Shown here: positions 7,740 through 17,367 of the stretch, one piece after another | Layout: each line of letters begins with the position of its first letter | Position numbering within the stretch: position 1 is the stretch's first letter | Assembly (NCBI GenBank): GCA_002395835.1 | Contig: DGVD01000021.1 | Location: 25,128 to 89,127, forward strand | Source of the DNA: Bacteroidales bacterium UBA4293 | GTDB lineage: Bacteria > Bacteroidota > Bacteroidia > Bacteroidales > Bacteroidaceae | Reading direction: 5' to 3' | Length of the DNA: 64,000 nt | Program-made: the position numbers and the translations under genes | The notes under the pieces: generated by a model | The model's database searches: none | Told to the model about the DNA's origin: nothing | What the model saw: the letters and a program-made list of their open reading frames with translations, nothing else

Positions 7740-9272
7740 ATGGAAAAGAAATTAAAGAAATGGCAAGGCTGGGTACTCTTCGGAGGTACTATGATTGCTG
7801 TATTTCTGCTGGGACTCATCGTTTCATCGCTCATGGAACGACGCGCTGAAGTGGTTAGTGTCTTCAACAACAAGCGCACGGAGTTCACCGACTCCATCAT
7901 TGCTCAGAACGAGCGGTTCAAGGCCGACTATCCTCGTGAGTACGAGACATGGTCGATGACCGAAGACACATCGTTTGTGTCAAAGTACAACTCATCGCAA
8001 GAGGTAGATGTTCTGGAAGCTCGTCCAGAGATGGTAGTGCTGTGGGCTGGCTATGCTTTCTCACGCCACTACAACACTCCACGGGGTCACAAGCATGCCC
8101 TGGAGGACATGCGCAAGATTCTGCGTACAGGTAATCCCGGCATTGATGGCGACGGCGATATGCAGCCTGCCACCTGCTGGACTTGCAAGGGTCCCGATGT
8201 GCCGCGTATGATGCGCGAACTTAGCGCCTCCAAGTCGGTCTTCGACCCGGCCAACTTCTATGCGAAGAAATGGAGTGAACTGGGTGCGGAAGAGGTGAAC
8301 ACCATTGGCTGCTCCGACTGCCACGACGCTCGCACGATGGATCTGCGTCCTGCCCGTCCTGCCCTCTACGAGGCATGGGCACAAGTGGGCAAAGACGTGC
8401 GGAAGGCCAGCCATCAGGAGATGCGTTCGCTGGTCTGTGCGCAATGCCACACGGAATACTACTTCATCAAACCCGACGATCCGAAAAACCCGGGCAAGGC
8501 CAACTATCTGGTCTTCCCGCAGCACTACGGCATGACCTGCGAGGATGCAGAGAAATGGTTCGACGAAATCGACTTCTATGATTATATACACCCACTGTCG
8601 GGCACGAAGATTCTGAAGGCTCAACACCCTGGATACGAGATTGCCCTTCAGGGTATCCACGGCCAGCGCGGTGTGAGTTGTGCCGACTGCCACATGCCGT
8701 ACAAGCAGGAAGGTGGCGTGAAATACACCGACCATCACATCATGTCGCCACTGGCCAATATAGACCGTACGTGCCAGACTTGCCACCGGCAGGATGCAGA
8801 GGTGCTGCGCCAGAATGTCTATGAGCGTCAGGAGAAGTGCAACGAGGTACGCGACCGTGCTGAGCAGGAACTGGCCCGTGCACACTTCGAGGCTAAATTC
8901 ATCATCGACAATGGTGCCACAGAAGCTGAATTGAAACCTATTCAGGCTCTCCTACGCAAGAGTCAGTGGCGCTGGGACTATGCCATCGCTTCACACGGTG
9001 CTACCTTCCATGCTCCGCAAGAGGTGACGCGTCTGCTTTCACACGCCGTGGACTTTGCCCAGCAAGCCCGTCTGCTCATCGCTAAGGTAGCTGCCAAGCA
9101 CGGACATATAGGCGACATCCCTGTTCCCGACTATTCCACCAAGGCAAAGGCTCAAGCTGCCATCGGTCTTGACATGCAAAAACTCAACAGTAAGAAGCAG
9201 CAGTTCTTAGAGACTATTGTTCCGAAATGGATTGAAGAGGCCAAGAAGAACGGCAAAATAGTAGAAATCTAG
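7740..9272 (+). CDS. nrfA: Ammonia-forming cytochrome c552 nitrite reductase NrfA
   Basis: 510 residues with an N-terminal membrane or signal segment (about 10-30). The catalytic haem site is CWTCK (lysine-ligated), and four CXXCH sites follow (CSDCH, CAQCH, CADCH, CQTCH), the NrfA pentahaem pattern. It reduces nitrite to ammonium with six electrons in the periplasm, using electrons from NrfH. Short-chain nitrite ammonification serves anaerobic respiration and nitrite/NO detoxification. It is part of nrfH-nrfA-resB-ccsA, an arrangement common in Bacteroidales. Confidence 0.97.
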   Translation: MEKKLKKWQGWVLFGGTMIAVFLLGLIVSSLMERRAEVVSVFNNKRTEFTDSIIAQNERFKADYPREYETWSMTEDTSFVSKYNSSQEVDVLEARPEMVVLWAGYAFSRHYNTPRGHKHALEDMRKILRTGNPGIDGDGDMQPATCWTCKGPDVPRMMRELSASKSVFDPANFYAKKWSELGAEEVNTIGCSDCHDARTMDLRPARPALYEAWAQVGKDVRKASHQEMRSLVCAQCHTEYYFIKPDDPKNPGKANYLVFPQHYGMTCEDAEKWFDEIDFYDYIHPLSGTKILKAQHPGYEIALQGIHGQRGVSCADCHMPYKQEGGVKYTDHHIMSPLANIDRTCQTCHRQDAEVLRQNVYERQEKCNEVRDRAEQELARAHFEAKFIIDNGATEAELKPIQALLRKSQWRWDYAIASHGATFHAPQEVTRLLSHAVDFAQQARLLIAKVAAKHGHIGDIPVPDYSTKAKAQAAIGLDMQKLNSKKQQFLETIVPKWIEEAKKNGKIVEI

Positions 9273-9318
9273 TCGGGATTTCCCTCATGAAACTGCTACA
9301 GGCGTTAAACTGTTTTAC

Positions 9319-10209
9319 ATGATGTGGAATAAACCATGGACTTTTAAGGAAGGCTTCCTCATTGGAGGAGGCCTTATCGTAGCTGGTTTGCTGCTTGAGC
9401 TGACCGTCGGCCCTGTGGTGTGGGATGCCTTTGCCTGGCCTGCCAACGGTCTGGTACTAGCGGGCTTTGTCTTCATGATTGTGGCCATGCATCTGCTGCG
9501 CCGTAAGGTCTATGCCTTCCGTTTCCTCACTACTTATCAGGCTGCCATTCCTGCCATGTGCTATGCCGTGGTGCTCACCATCGTGATGGGGCTCACCCGA
9601 CAGACGGTGAACGGCTCGTGGATAAACAACATGCTGTCGTTCTGGCCCTTCGTGCTCATCTATGTCTTCATGGCTGTCATCCTGGGACTCGTGGTGCTGA
9701 AGGCCCCGTTCTCTATAAAGTCGGCCAGCAAGATGGTGGCCGGGCTCTTCCACCTGGGTCTGTTCATTACGATGACCACTGCCACACTAGGCAATGCCGA
9801 CATGCAGCGCATGAGGATGATTGTGGCTAAGGGAGAACCTGAATGGCGGGTCATGGACCAGCAAGGATACGTGAAAGAGATGCCACTGGCCATTGAACTG
9901 CAGGAGTTCATCATGGAAACCTACGACGACGGCTCGCCACGGCGTTTCGCCTCAAAGATAGAGATTCTCACGCAGGAGGGAAAGAAATACCAGGCTACCG
10001 TAGACGTGAACAAGCCTGCTGAGGTGGAAGGATGGAAGATCTATCAGTACGGCTACGACACGCAGGCCGGAGCCCAGAGCAACATCAGCATCCTGGAACT
10101 GGTGAGCGACCCGTGGCTGCCTTATGTCTACACTGGCATCTTCCTGATGCTGGGCGGTGGACTGCTGATGTTCGTCACCGGAATGAGAAGAAAGGAGGAA
10201 CAGGCATGA
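9319..10209 (+). CDS. ResB/Ccs1-like cytochrome c biogenesis protein
   Basis: 296 residues with about four transmembrane segments in the first 160 residues, a periplasmic domain containing the ResB-like VNKPAEVEGWKIYQYGYD, and a last membrane helix (DPWLPYVYTGIFLMLGGG). It is shorter than typical ResB. With the next gene it forms the System II haem-export and attachment complex that builds the many c-type haems of NrfH and NrfA. Its stop overlaps the ccsA start (ATGA), indicating translational coupling. An alternative start is the second ATG at 9322. Confidence 0.85.
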   Translation: MMWNKPWTFKEGFLIGGGLIVAGLLLELTVGPVVWDAFAWPANGLVLAGFVFMIVAMHLLRRKVYAFRFLTTYQAAIPAMCYAVVLTIVMGLTRQTVNGSWINNMLSFWPFVLIYVFMAVILGLVVLKAPFSIKSASKMVAGLFHLGLFITMTTATLGNADMQRMRMIVAKGEPEWRVMDQQGYVKEMPLAIELQEFIMETYDDGSPRRFASKIEILTQEGKKYQATVDVNKPAEVEGWKIYQYGYDTQAGAQSNISILELVSDPWLPYVYTGIFLMLGGGLLMFVTGMRRKEEQA

Positions 10210-11033
10210 GTTGGGACAGCTTCATCTATTTTTCCATGGCTGCCGTACTGCTGTGGGCCATCGGAGCCTATGCTGCCTGGCGCGACAATCACCCCTTGCC
10301 GGTGTTCAACCTCTCCTATCGCTGGCTGGCCTATGCAGCTACCCTTGCGGGACTGCTGGTGTTCTTCAGCTTCATCATCCTGTTCTGGATATCGCTGGAG
10401 CGTCCGCCTCTGCGCACCATGGGTGAGACTCGTCTGTGGTATTCGTTCTTCCTACCCCTGGCAGGACTGATGGTCTACTCCAGGTGGAAGTATAAGTGGA
10501 TACTCTCTTTCTCCACGTTACTGGCCCTGGTGTTCATCTGCGTGAACCTGTTCAAGCCGGAGATACATTCCAAGACGCTGATGCCAGCCTTGCAGAGCCC
10601 GTGGTTTGCCCCACACGTCATCGTCTATATGTTCGCCTATGCCCTGCTCGGCGCAGCCACCCTCATGGCCTTGTTCATCCTGGTGAAAGGCAAGTCGCTG
10701 CCCGATACCCGGACGGGTCGTGGAAAAGAATTTGAAATTACGGACAACCTGGTCTATATCGGCTTTGCCTTCATGACCTTCGGTATGCTCTTCGGCGCAC
10801 TCTGGGCCAAAGAGGCATGGGGACACTACTGGTCGTGGGACCCCAAGGAGACTTGGGCTGCCATCACGTGGTTCAGTTACCTGGTCTATATACACTACCG
10901 TAACATCCCCCACCACAAAGAGCGACTGGCACTCTGGATGCTCCTCATCGCCTTCGTACTCCTGCAAATGTGCTGGTGGGGCATCAACTATCTGCCTAGT
11001 GCCATCGGCAGTTCAGTACATACTTACAGCTAA
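10206..11033 (+). CDS. ccsA: CcsA/ResC cytochrome c assembly protein
   Basis: 275 residues from the ATG at 10206, which overlaps the ResB stop; this start is preferred over a longer frame opening at 10032 because it begins a hydrophobic MSWDSFIYFSMAAVLLW helix. Eight or so membrane helices and the tryptophan-rich haem-handling WWD motif (WGHYWSWDPKETWA, about residues 203-216) with flanking histidines identify it as CcsA. It presents haem to apocytochromes for thioether ligation on the outer face of the inner membrane. Confidence 0.95.
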   Translation: MSWDSFIYFSMAAVLLWAIGAYAAWRDNHPLPVFNLSYRWLAYAATLAGLLVFFSFIILFWISLERPPLRTMGETRLWYSFFLPLAGLMVYSRWKYKWILSFSTLLALVFICVNLFKPEIHSKTLMPALQSPWFAPHVIVYMFAYALLGAATLMALFILVKGKSLPDTRTGRGKEFEITDNLVYIGFAFMTFGMLFGALWAKEAWGHYWSWDPKETWAAITWFSYLVYIHYRNIPHHKERLALWMLLIAFVLLQMCWWGINYLPSAIGSSVHTYS

Positions 11034-11189
11034 AGTAAACCGGGGATAAGATAAGATTTAATTATCGGACTAGTTTTTCTCCTAGCCCTGTGCAGGTTAT
11101 TTTTCGCTCCCAAAAATACAAATAATTTTTGAACTTTTACTATCTTCGCCTTTGAAATAATATCTGGCTATGATAATAAAAGAAGAACT

Positions 11190-12425
11190 ATGAGAATGTT
11201 ACATCTCAAATCAGAAAAGTTTAAGAAATGGGGAAATGGGGTGCTAACCAGCCTGCTGGGTACTACCCTATCTATTATACTGACGTTCGGTACATCGGAA
11301 ATGATTGAAAACCAGAAGAAAGCAGACCTTCAGAAGGAGACTGCCATGATGGTGATTCACGATATAGATGTGTGTGTGGACAGGCTGGAGGAAATAGCTG
11401 CCCAGGAAGAGAAAATGAACGGTGCAGTGCAGTATCTTCTGGCTCATCAGGAGCAGCTGGAGGCACTTCCGAAGGATACGCTGGATCTGGCCATGGAGAT
11501 GATTACCCAGTTTGACAACGACCAGGCTCTCTTCGATGATGCCAAGGAGAACATCTTCAAGAGCAGTCAGGGCATCTGGAGTAATCTGGATAATATGACT
11601 TTCGTGGACAATATGGAAAAGTTCTACTATGAAAGAAGGTCGTTCCAGAACCAAATCCAGACGAGCCCTATGTTCAGTAAGCCCATCGGGTACAATGATT
11701 TCTGGCAAATGGTGTTCAACTCCACATCTTACGATCATTCAGTGGATTATGTGGCTATCCTTAAAGAAAAACTTAAAGAGCCTCGGACGAGGATTCATAT
11801 AGACTATTCTCAAAACAGAATCAGAATGTACCGCAGATATGCGCAAAACTGGAGGGATATAAGCGACCGGAACAAGTTCATCATGAATATATCCGACGAG
11901 GAACTGGCCGACTATATCAAGGACAGTCAGCGTAGTGGAAATGCGGTGAAGAGACGCAACTTGATAGGCATGTGGGAACGGCAGTCGCAAGGAATAGAAA
12001 AGCATTACTATGAATTCCTGCCGAATGATTCTTTCCGCATTAAGGCGGTAACCCAATATGCGAATCCGTTCTATAATGGGGATATTCTCTGGATAGCCCG
12101 TTATGGTGGAAAATGGCAAGTCAAGGGTGACTCCCTGATTATGGAGTACGATGCAGCATCGTCGCGCATAGAGATAGACCGGAAGAATGTAACCTACCGA
12201 CCGGAGATGCGGGATTCTGTGGAGAGTTTCATCAGCCACTATTTCGACCAAGAGACGCGCACGGCACAAATGCGGCAGCAACTGAAACTTCAGCCGAAGC
12301 GCGATGCCCTGAGCGTAACCATCAATAAGGGGCAGGATAAACTGGAAGTGAAGGTGGGCAGAACCGAAGATGAAACTGTGACCCTCTACTTTAAACGCCT
12401 GAAAGACAGTGACATGCTTCAGTAA
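11190..12425 (+). CDS. Uncharacterised membrane-anchored protein
   Basis: 411 residues. One transmembrane helix near residues 18-36 (VLTSLLGTTLSIILTFGTSE), then a long helical, charged segment (40-250) and a C-terminal part that resembles a lipocalin- or DUF5640-like domain in style (LIGMWERQSQGIEKHYYEFL; KWQVKGDSLIMEYD). I do not recognise a family. It is separated by only 14 bp from the GH127 gene, so they may be co-transcribed, but no functional link can be read. A weak promoter-like TATCTTCG lies about 50 bp upstream. Confidence 0.75.
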   Translation: MRMLHLKSEKFKKWGNGVLTSLLGTTLSIILTFGTSEMIENQKKADLQKETAMMVIHDIDVCVDRLEEIAAQEEKMNGAVQYLLAHQEQLEALPKDTLDLAMEMITQFDNDQALFDDAKENIFKSSQGIWSNLDNMTFVDNMEKFYYERRSFQNQIQTSPMFSKPIGYNDFWQMVFNSTSYDHSVDYVAILKEKLKEPRTRIHIDYSQNRIRMYRRYAQNWRDISDRNKFIMNISDEELADYIKDSQRSGNAVKRRNLIGMWERQSQGIEKHYYEFLPNDSFRIKAVTQYANPFYNGDILWIARYGGKWQVKGDSLIMEYDAASSRIEIDRKNVTYRPEMRDSVESFISHYFDQETRTAQMRQQLKLQPKRDALSVTINKGQDKLEVKVGRTEDETVTLYFKRLKDSDMLQ

Positions 12426-12439
12426 CTCAACTAAATATT

Positions 12440-14281
12440 ATGAGACGCTTTTATTTACTGGCCGGGGTATGTGTGGCGTTGATGAGCTGCACGGCTCCCA
12501 AGGAAGAGAGTGCTTCCTTGAAACTCATAGATGCAGTAGACTTCTCACATGTTCAGATTAAGGATGGCTTCTGGTCTCCCCGTCTGGAACGACATACTTC
12601 TGTCACCTTGCCTGTGTGCATCGATCAGATAGAGAATCAGACGGGGCGCATCAGGAACTTTGAGAATGCAGCTCGGGGAGAAGGAGAACACTCCGGCATC
12701 TTCTTCGACGACTCTGATGTTTATAAAGCCTTGGAAGGCATGGCTTATAGCCTTATCAATCACCCCGATGCCGCTCTGGAGGCGAAAGCGGATGAGTGGA
12801 TAGACAAGTTTGCTGCTGCACAACAGCCCGACGGTTACCTCAACACGTATTATACGCTGACTGGCCTAGACCGACGATGGACGAATATGGATAAGCATGA
12901 GATGTATTGTGCAGGACATCTCATAGAGGCTGCCGTGGCTTACTATCAGGCTACAGGGAAGCGGAAACTGCTAGAGGTAAGCATGGGCATGGTGGAGCAC
13001 ATGATGAGTGTATTCGGGCCAGGAAAGCGCCACTGGGTGCCCGGGCATGAGGAGATAGAGCTGGCCCTGGTGAAACTCTACGGGGTAACCCACGATGCAC
13101 GCTATCTGGATTTTGCCGACTGGCTCCTGGGTGAGCGTGGACAGGGTTTCGGCTCCAAGGGCGATGAGGGAACCTGGAATCCTGCTTACTATCAAGACGA
13201 TAGACCTGTGCGAGAGATGACGGATATAGGCGGACATGCCGTGCGAAGCATGTATCTGTATTGCGGTATGGCCGATGTGGCTGCCTTGAAGCACGATACT
13301 ACGTATATAGCTGCCCTGCACAGGCTCTGGGATGATGTGGTGCTGCGGAACATGTACATCACGGGTGGCATAGGTTCATCCAGGCACAACGAAGGCTTCA
13401 CGGAGGATTATGACTTGCCTAATCTGGAAGCTTACTGCGAGACTTGCGCCTCGGTGGGTATGGTGCTGTGGAACTGGCGTATGAACCAACTTACCGGTGA
13501 CGGAAAGTACATCGATGTGCTGGAACGCTCGATGTACAATGGTGCCTTGGCTGGCATATCACTGGCTGGAGATAGGTTCTTCTATGTCAATCCGCTGGAG
13601 TCGGCAGGAAACCATCATAGAGAGGCATGGTATGGATGTGCATGCTGCCCTAGCCAGATTTCCCGATTCCTGCCTTCCATAGGCAACTATATCTATGGCT
13701 TGTCCCGCGAGGCGTTATGGGTAAACCTCTACATTGGGAATGAGGCAGACATCCCTCTGGGAAAGGCTTCTCTGCCTGTGCAGATGCAGACAGATATGCC
13801 GTGGGGAGGCCTGGTAAAGCTGACGTTGATGAAAGATTTCGACCGTGCCATTCATCTGCGTCTGCCTTCCTGGAGCAGCAAGAATTCCGTAAGGATAAAT
13901 GGTGAAGAGCAAACCTATTCCGTGCAGAATGGATATGCCGTGCTGAAACGCCATTGGAAAGCTGGCGATGTGGTGACTTTGACCTTGGATACTTCTGTGC
14001 AGGTGGTGGCAGCCCATCCCCTGGTGAAGGCCGATGAGGGGAAGCGTGCCATACAGCGTGGCCCACTAGTGTATTGTGCAGAAGAGGTGGATAATAAGAA
14101 TTACGATTCCATGCAGCTGTCAGCAACTACCACTTTCACAGGCTCCTTCAATGCTACCCTACTGGATGGCGTGGAAACCATCCAGGCTACCACTGGTGAA
14201 AACACCATCACCCTGATTCCCTACTATGCCTGGGATAACCGCGAAGCAGGTAGAATGAAAGTTTGGTTGGATTATAAATAA
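12440..14281 (+). CDS. GH127 beta-L-arabinofuranosidase (DUF1680 family), lipoprotein
   Basis: 613 residues. The N-terminal lipobox (VCVALMSC) predicts an outer-membrane or periplasmic lipoprotein. The (alpha/alpha)6 barrel follows with signatures of GH127: NLEAYCETCASVG, containing the candidate acid/base Glu and a zinc-binding Cys, and WYGCACCPSQISRFLPS, containing the nucleophile/zinc cysteines of the HypBA1 family. These enzymes remove beta-L-arabinofuranosyl groups from plant glycoproteins or pectin side chains. A strong terminator follows at 14281-14317. Confidence 0.92.
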   Translation: MRRFYLLAGVCVALMSCTAPKEESASLKLIDAVDFSHVQIKDGFWSPRLERHTSVTLPVCIDQIENQTGRIRNFENAARGEGEHSGIFFDDSDVYKALEGMAYSLINHPDAALEAKADEWIDKFAAAQQPDGYLNTYYTLTGLDRRWTNMDKHEMYCAGHLIEAAVAYYQATGKRKLLEVSMGMVEHMMSVFGPGKRHWVPGHEEIELALVKLYGVTHDARYLDFADWLLGERGQGFGSKGDEGTWNPAYYQDDRPVREMTDIGGHAVRSMYLYCGMADVAALKHDTTYIAALHRLWDDVVLRNMYITGGIGSSRHNEGFTEDYDLPNLEAYCETCASVGMVLWNWRMNQLTGDGKYIDVLERSMYNGALAGISLAGDRFFYVNPLESAGNHHREAWYGCACCPSQISRFLPSIGNYIYGLSREALWVNLYIGNEADIPLGKASLPVQMQTDMPWGGLVKLTLMKDFDRAIHLRLPSWSSKNSVRINGEEQTYSVQNGYAVLKRHWKAGDVVTLTLDTSVQVVAAHPLVKADEGKRAIQRGPLVYCAEEVDNKNYDSMQLSATTTFTGSFNATLLDGVETIQATTGENTITLIPYYAWDNREAGRMKVWLDYK

Positions 14282-14317
14282 AAGAAAAACCCTTGCCGCT
14301 GGCAAGGGTTTTTCTTT
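14281..14317. terminator. Bidirectional intrinsic terminator
   Basis: Stem AAAAACCCTTGCC / GGCAAGGGTTTTT with a 3-nt loop, flanked by A-rich and T-rich tails. It sits between the convergent GH127 and carboxylesterase genes and can serve both strands. Confidence 0.93.
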
Positions 14318-14323
14318 TTAGAT

Positions 14324-15946
14324 TTACTTCATAGCTTCCAAAGCCTCGGTGTCCACGTTGTTCTTCACTACGCAAACATCGTTCAGAATCATGGTAGGCT
14401 TATCTGTTTCATTGTAAGCAGGCCACTCTGGCAATGCATCGCAGTTAGGATTACCGGTGCGCATGAATGCCAGCAGCGCCTCAGACATCTTATTAGCCAG
14501 CTCACGAGGGCGCTTTCCACCACCGGAATGAGTCACCATGCGATCTGTGTTACGGAACCAGAAGCAGATATCAATGCAGTGGAAGGCACGTGCACGACCG
14601 TTGAAGGTAGGTGGATTAAAGCCGAACCATGCCAAGTATACAGGAGCACCCTGCTTAGCCTTGATGCCGATGTTCTTAATGATACCTGTACGAGGGCTGG
14701 TAGCCATACCGATGATATCACCTGCATTAGCCTCTGGGAAGGCTTTCTGATAAGCAGCTACTACAGCTGCAGCCTTGCCTGGATAACGCTGTTCCAAGTA
14801 CTTAGCTAAACCTTCATTGTCCAGTTCTTCCAGAGATTTATCGTACATGGCAGGACTGAACTCGGCCATGGTAGAGCAGTAAATCATAGGAACCTGTGCA
14901 GATGGAGCGTTAGGATCATCGAAGTAACCTTCTGCTGGGATGTGCTTGCCGTCGGCTACTGGAGCAAAACCACCACGCATACCCTGCATGTTCTGAGTCT
15001 TGTTGAATTCCTGAGCAGCAGCGTTAGCTAGAGCCAAATAATCTCTCCAAGGCATCTGCTGCAGTTGTTCTACCGTCTTCTTGCTAGTCTTCACGATGTA
15101 CTTACCCAGCTCACGACTATAGCTCTGTGCCAATGCGTTATTAGCGTTTCCACTCAGAGCTACGCCCTTGTGTACCAGGCCTTTCGTCTCTGGCATAGCT
15201 ACCAGGGTACAAACCTTGGCACCACCACCCGACTGACCCATGATGGTTACGTTGTTAGGATCACCACCAAAGTTGGCGATATTCTTGTTCACCCACTTCA
15301 GGGCAGCTACCATATCCAGAGTACCTGCATTGCCTGAATCTTCATATTTAGCATCCACGCCAGAGAAATCGGTGAAACCGAAGGCATTCAGACGGTGGTT
15401 CACAGACACGAATACGATGTCGCCATAGCGAGCCAAGTTCTCTCCGTGATAACCATCCTGCTCAATGCCGTTTCCAGCAGCGTATCCACCACCGTGGAAC
15501 CATACCATGACAGGGCGCTTCTTACCATCGGCCAGGCCCTTTGTCCACACATTCAGGAAGAGGCAATCCTCGCTCAGGTTGCTGTAGTTCCAGTGATCAC
15601 GCCATACACCTGCATTATTAGCGTAGTTAGGATCGTTCTGAGGTGCACAGTAGCCGTAAACTAGAGCAGGCACCACACCCTCCCAAGGTTCTGGTTCCTT
15701 TGGAGGCATGAAGCGGTTGGCACCTTCTGTGCTGGCACCGTAACGAACACCCAGGAAGGTATAAACATCCCTAGACATGTAGCCCTGCACCTTACCATAC
15801 TGAGTTTCTGCAATGGCAATGTCATCGCCGATAAACACTTGCTGCTCATCTTCCACGGAAGTAGCAGCATTTTTCTGATTTCCTGTGCAAGCTGTGAAGC
15901 CTATCAAGGCACATGCACAAAGGAGTAAGAAAGATAGTTTTTTCAT
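14324..15946 (-). CDS. Type B carboxylesterase, lipoprotein
   Basis: 540 residues from the ATG at 15946. An upstream in-frame ATG at 16057 is rejected because residue 38 of that longer frame begins a clean lipoprotein signal (MKKLSFLLLCACALIGFTAC). The alpha/beta hydrolase shows the family marks: EDCLFLNVWT, an oxyanion-hole WFHGGGYAAGNG and the nucleophile elbow GQSGGGAKV. It probably hydrolyses esters outside the cytoplasm; in this setting plant cell-wall esters are plausible. No promoter-like box was found just upstream, where a gene relic lies on the other strand. Confidence 0.9.
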   Translation of the reverse strand: MKKLSFLLLCACALIGFTACTGNQKNAATSVEDEQQVFIGDDIAIAETQYGKVQGYMSRDVYTFLGVRYGASTEGANRFMPPKEPEPWEGVVPALVYGYCAPQNDPNYANNAGVWRDHWNYSNLSEDCLFLNVWTKGLADGKKRPVMVWFHGGGYAAGNGIEQDGYHGENLARYGDIVFVSVNHRLNAFGFTDFSGVDAKYEDSGNAGTLDMVAALKWVNKNIANFGGDPNNVTIMGQSGGGAKVCTLVAMPETKGLVHKGVALSGNANNALAQSYSRELGKYIVKTSKKTVEQLQQMPWRDYLALANAAAQEFNKTQNMQGMRGGFAPVADGKHIPAEGYFDDPNAPSAQVPMIYCSTMAEFSPAMYDKSLEELDNEGLAKYLEQRYPGKAAAVVAAYQKAFPEANAGDIIGMATSPRTGIIKNIGIKAKQGAPVYLAWFGFNPPTFNGRARAFHCIDICFWFRNTDRMVTHSGGGKRPRELANKMSEALLAFMRTGNPNCDALPEWPAYNETDKPTMILNDVCVVKNNVDTEALEAMK

Positions 15947-15961
15947 AGTAGTTATATTTAA

Positions 15962-16180
15962 AAGGTTAAGGAATTCTATTTCCAGCCTGCAACGGGTTCG
16001 CCAAAGGAACTTTACCAAAACCGTGAATGGGTGGAACGTGTGTTGCCCACCATTCACGATTGCAGCATTCCCTCTGAACTTATCCCGCGCACACCCGACG
16101 GTCAGCCTGTAAGTATGAACCTCCGTTGTGACGTAAGTAGTTACGTGGCATTTAAAGAAGAGGTGAGTCTAATTATTTAA
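15962..16180 (+). pseudogene. Unidentified gene remnant between two minus-strand genes
   Basis: A 72-codon open stretch on the + strand encodes a protein-like sequence (ELYQNREWVERVLPTIHDCS, then IPSELIPRTPDGQPVSMNLR, ending SSYVAFKEEVSLII) and ends at TAA 16178-16180. It has no start codon before the middle and a stop at 15959-15961. The composition looks coding, and both neighbours run the other way. I do not recognise the family; I infer the 3' end of a gene whose 5' part was deleted. Confidence 0.4.
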
Positions 16181-16186
16181 GCGAGA

Positions 16187-17170
16187 TTACTCCCACTCGA
16201 TGGTGCCGGTTGGTTTCGGAGTGAGGTCGTACAGCACGCGGTTCACACCAGGAACCTCAGTAATGATGCGCTTGGTGATGTGATGCAGCAGGCTGTAAGG
16301 GATTTCCTCGATGGTAGCTGTCATGGCATCGCGAGTATTCACGGCACGGATGATGACTGGCCAATCCCAACTGCGTTTGTCGTTCTTCACACCGGTAGAC
16401 TTATAGTCGGGAACGATGGTGAAGTACTGCCATACCTTCCCTGCCAAGCCGTTCTTAGCAAACTCTTCGCGAAGGATGGCATCGCTCTCACGCAGCGCCT
16501 CCAGACGGTCGCGAGTGATGGCTCCTGTGCAGCGTACGCCTAGACCTGGGCCTGGGAATGGCTGACGGAATACCATATTATCTGGCAAACCCAGCTCCTT
16601 ACCTACTACACGAACTTCGTCCTTGAAGAGCAGCTTGATAGGCTCTACCAACTCAAACTGCATATCCTCTGGCAGACCACCTACGTTGTGGTGCGATTTC
16701 ACTGGGCCGGACTCTACGATATCTGGATAGATGGTTCCCTGTGCCAGGAAGCTGATGCCTTCCAACTTGCGAGCCTCTTCCTCGAACACGCGGATGAACT
16801 CGGCACCGATGATCTTACGCTTCTGCTCTGGATCGGCCACACCAGCCAGCTTATCCAGGAATCGGTCTGTGGCATCCACATAAACCAGGTTGGCATCCAG
16901 CTCGTCGCGGAAAACGCGAATCACCTGCTCGGGCTCACCCTTACGCAGCAGACCGTGGTTTACATGCACGGAAACCAGTTGTTTCCCCACTGCCTTGATG
17001 AGCAGGGCTGCCACTACGGATGAGTCTACACCACCGGATAGTGCCAGCAGCACTTTCTTGTCTCCAATCTGAGCACGGAGCTCCTTAATCTGTTCTTCGA
17101 TGAACTTCTGGGCCAATGCAGGAGTGGTAATGCGCTCCATGGTGGCCGGACGTACGTTACTTGTAGTCAT
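16187..17170 (-). CDS. guaA: GMP synthase ATP-pyrophosphatase subunit without the glutamine amidotransferase domain
   Basis: 327 residues. N-type ATP pyrophosphatase P-loop LLALSGGVDSSVVAAL (about 41-56), the QPFPGPGLGVRC motif and the conserved GuaA dimerisation end KPTGTIEWE are all present. The usual N-terminal class I glutaminase domain (about 190 residues with catalytic Cys-His-Glu) is absent: the protein starts directly with the synthetase domain. It aminates XMP to GMP using ammonia, either free or delivered by a separate glutaminase subunit, as in archaeal two-subunit enzymes. A minus-strand TATCTTTG box (17221-17228) lies about 50 bp upstream. Confidence 0.9.
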   Translation of the reverse strand: MTTSNVRPATMERITTPALAQKFIEEQIKELRAQIGDKKVLLALSGGVDSSVVAALLIKAVGKQLVSVHVNHGLLRKGEPEQVIRVFRDELDANLVYVDATDRFLDKLAGVADPEQKRKIIGAEFIRVFEEEARKLEGISFLAQGTIYPDIVESGPVKSHHNVGGLPEDMQFELVEPIKLLFKDEVRVVGKELGLPDNMVFRQPFPGPGLGVRCTGAITRDRLEALRESDAILREEFAKNGLAGKVWQYFTIVPDYKSTGVKNDKRSWDWPVIIRAVNTRDAMTATIEEIPYSLLHHITKRIITEVPGVNRVLYDLTPKPTGTIEWE

Positions 17171-17367
17171 ACTGTATGTGTATAAAAATGAATGTTATAG
17201 AATATCTCTAAGAGTTTGCGCAAAGATAATAAAATTAGCGAAAATAACGACTTATTTACATAAGATATTTGAAATCTATCCATAAAAAGAGATTGTTTTT
17301 TCCCAGAAAAAAATTGCAGGGCTTAAGATTATTAGCTACTTTTGTAAATAAGAATGAAAAACTGGAT

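Noticed and set aside
10032..10205. Longer N-terminus for CcsA
   Set aside because: It would overlap most of the ResB C-terminus in another frame; the ATGA overlap at 10206 gives a natural start with a membrane helix.
15947..16057. Longer N-terminus for the carboxylesterase
   Set aside because: The start at 15946 gives a canonical lipoprotein signal; the extension has none.
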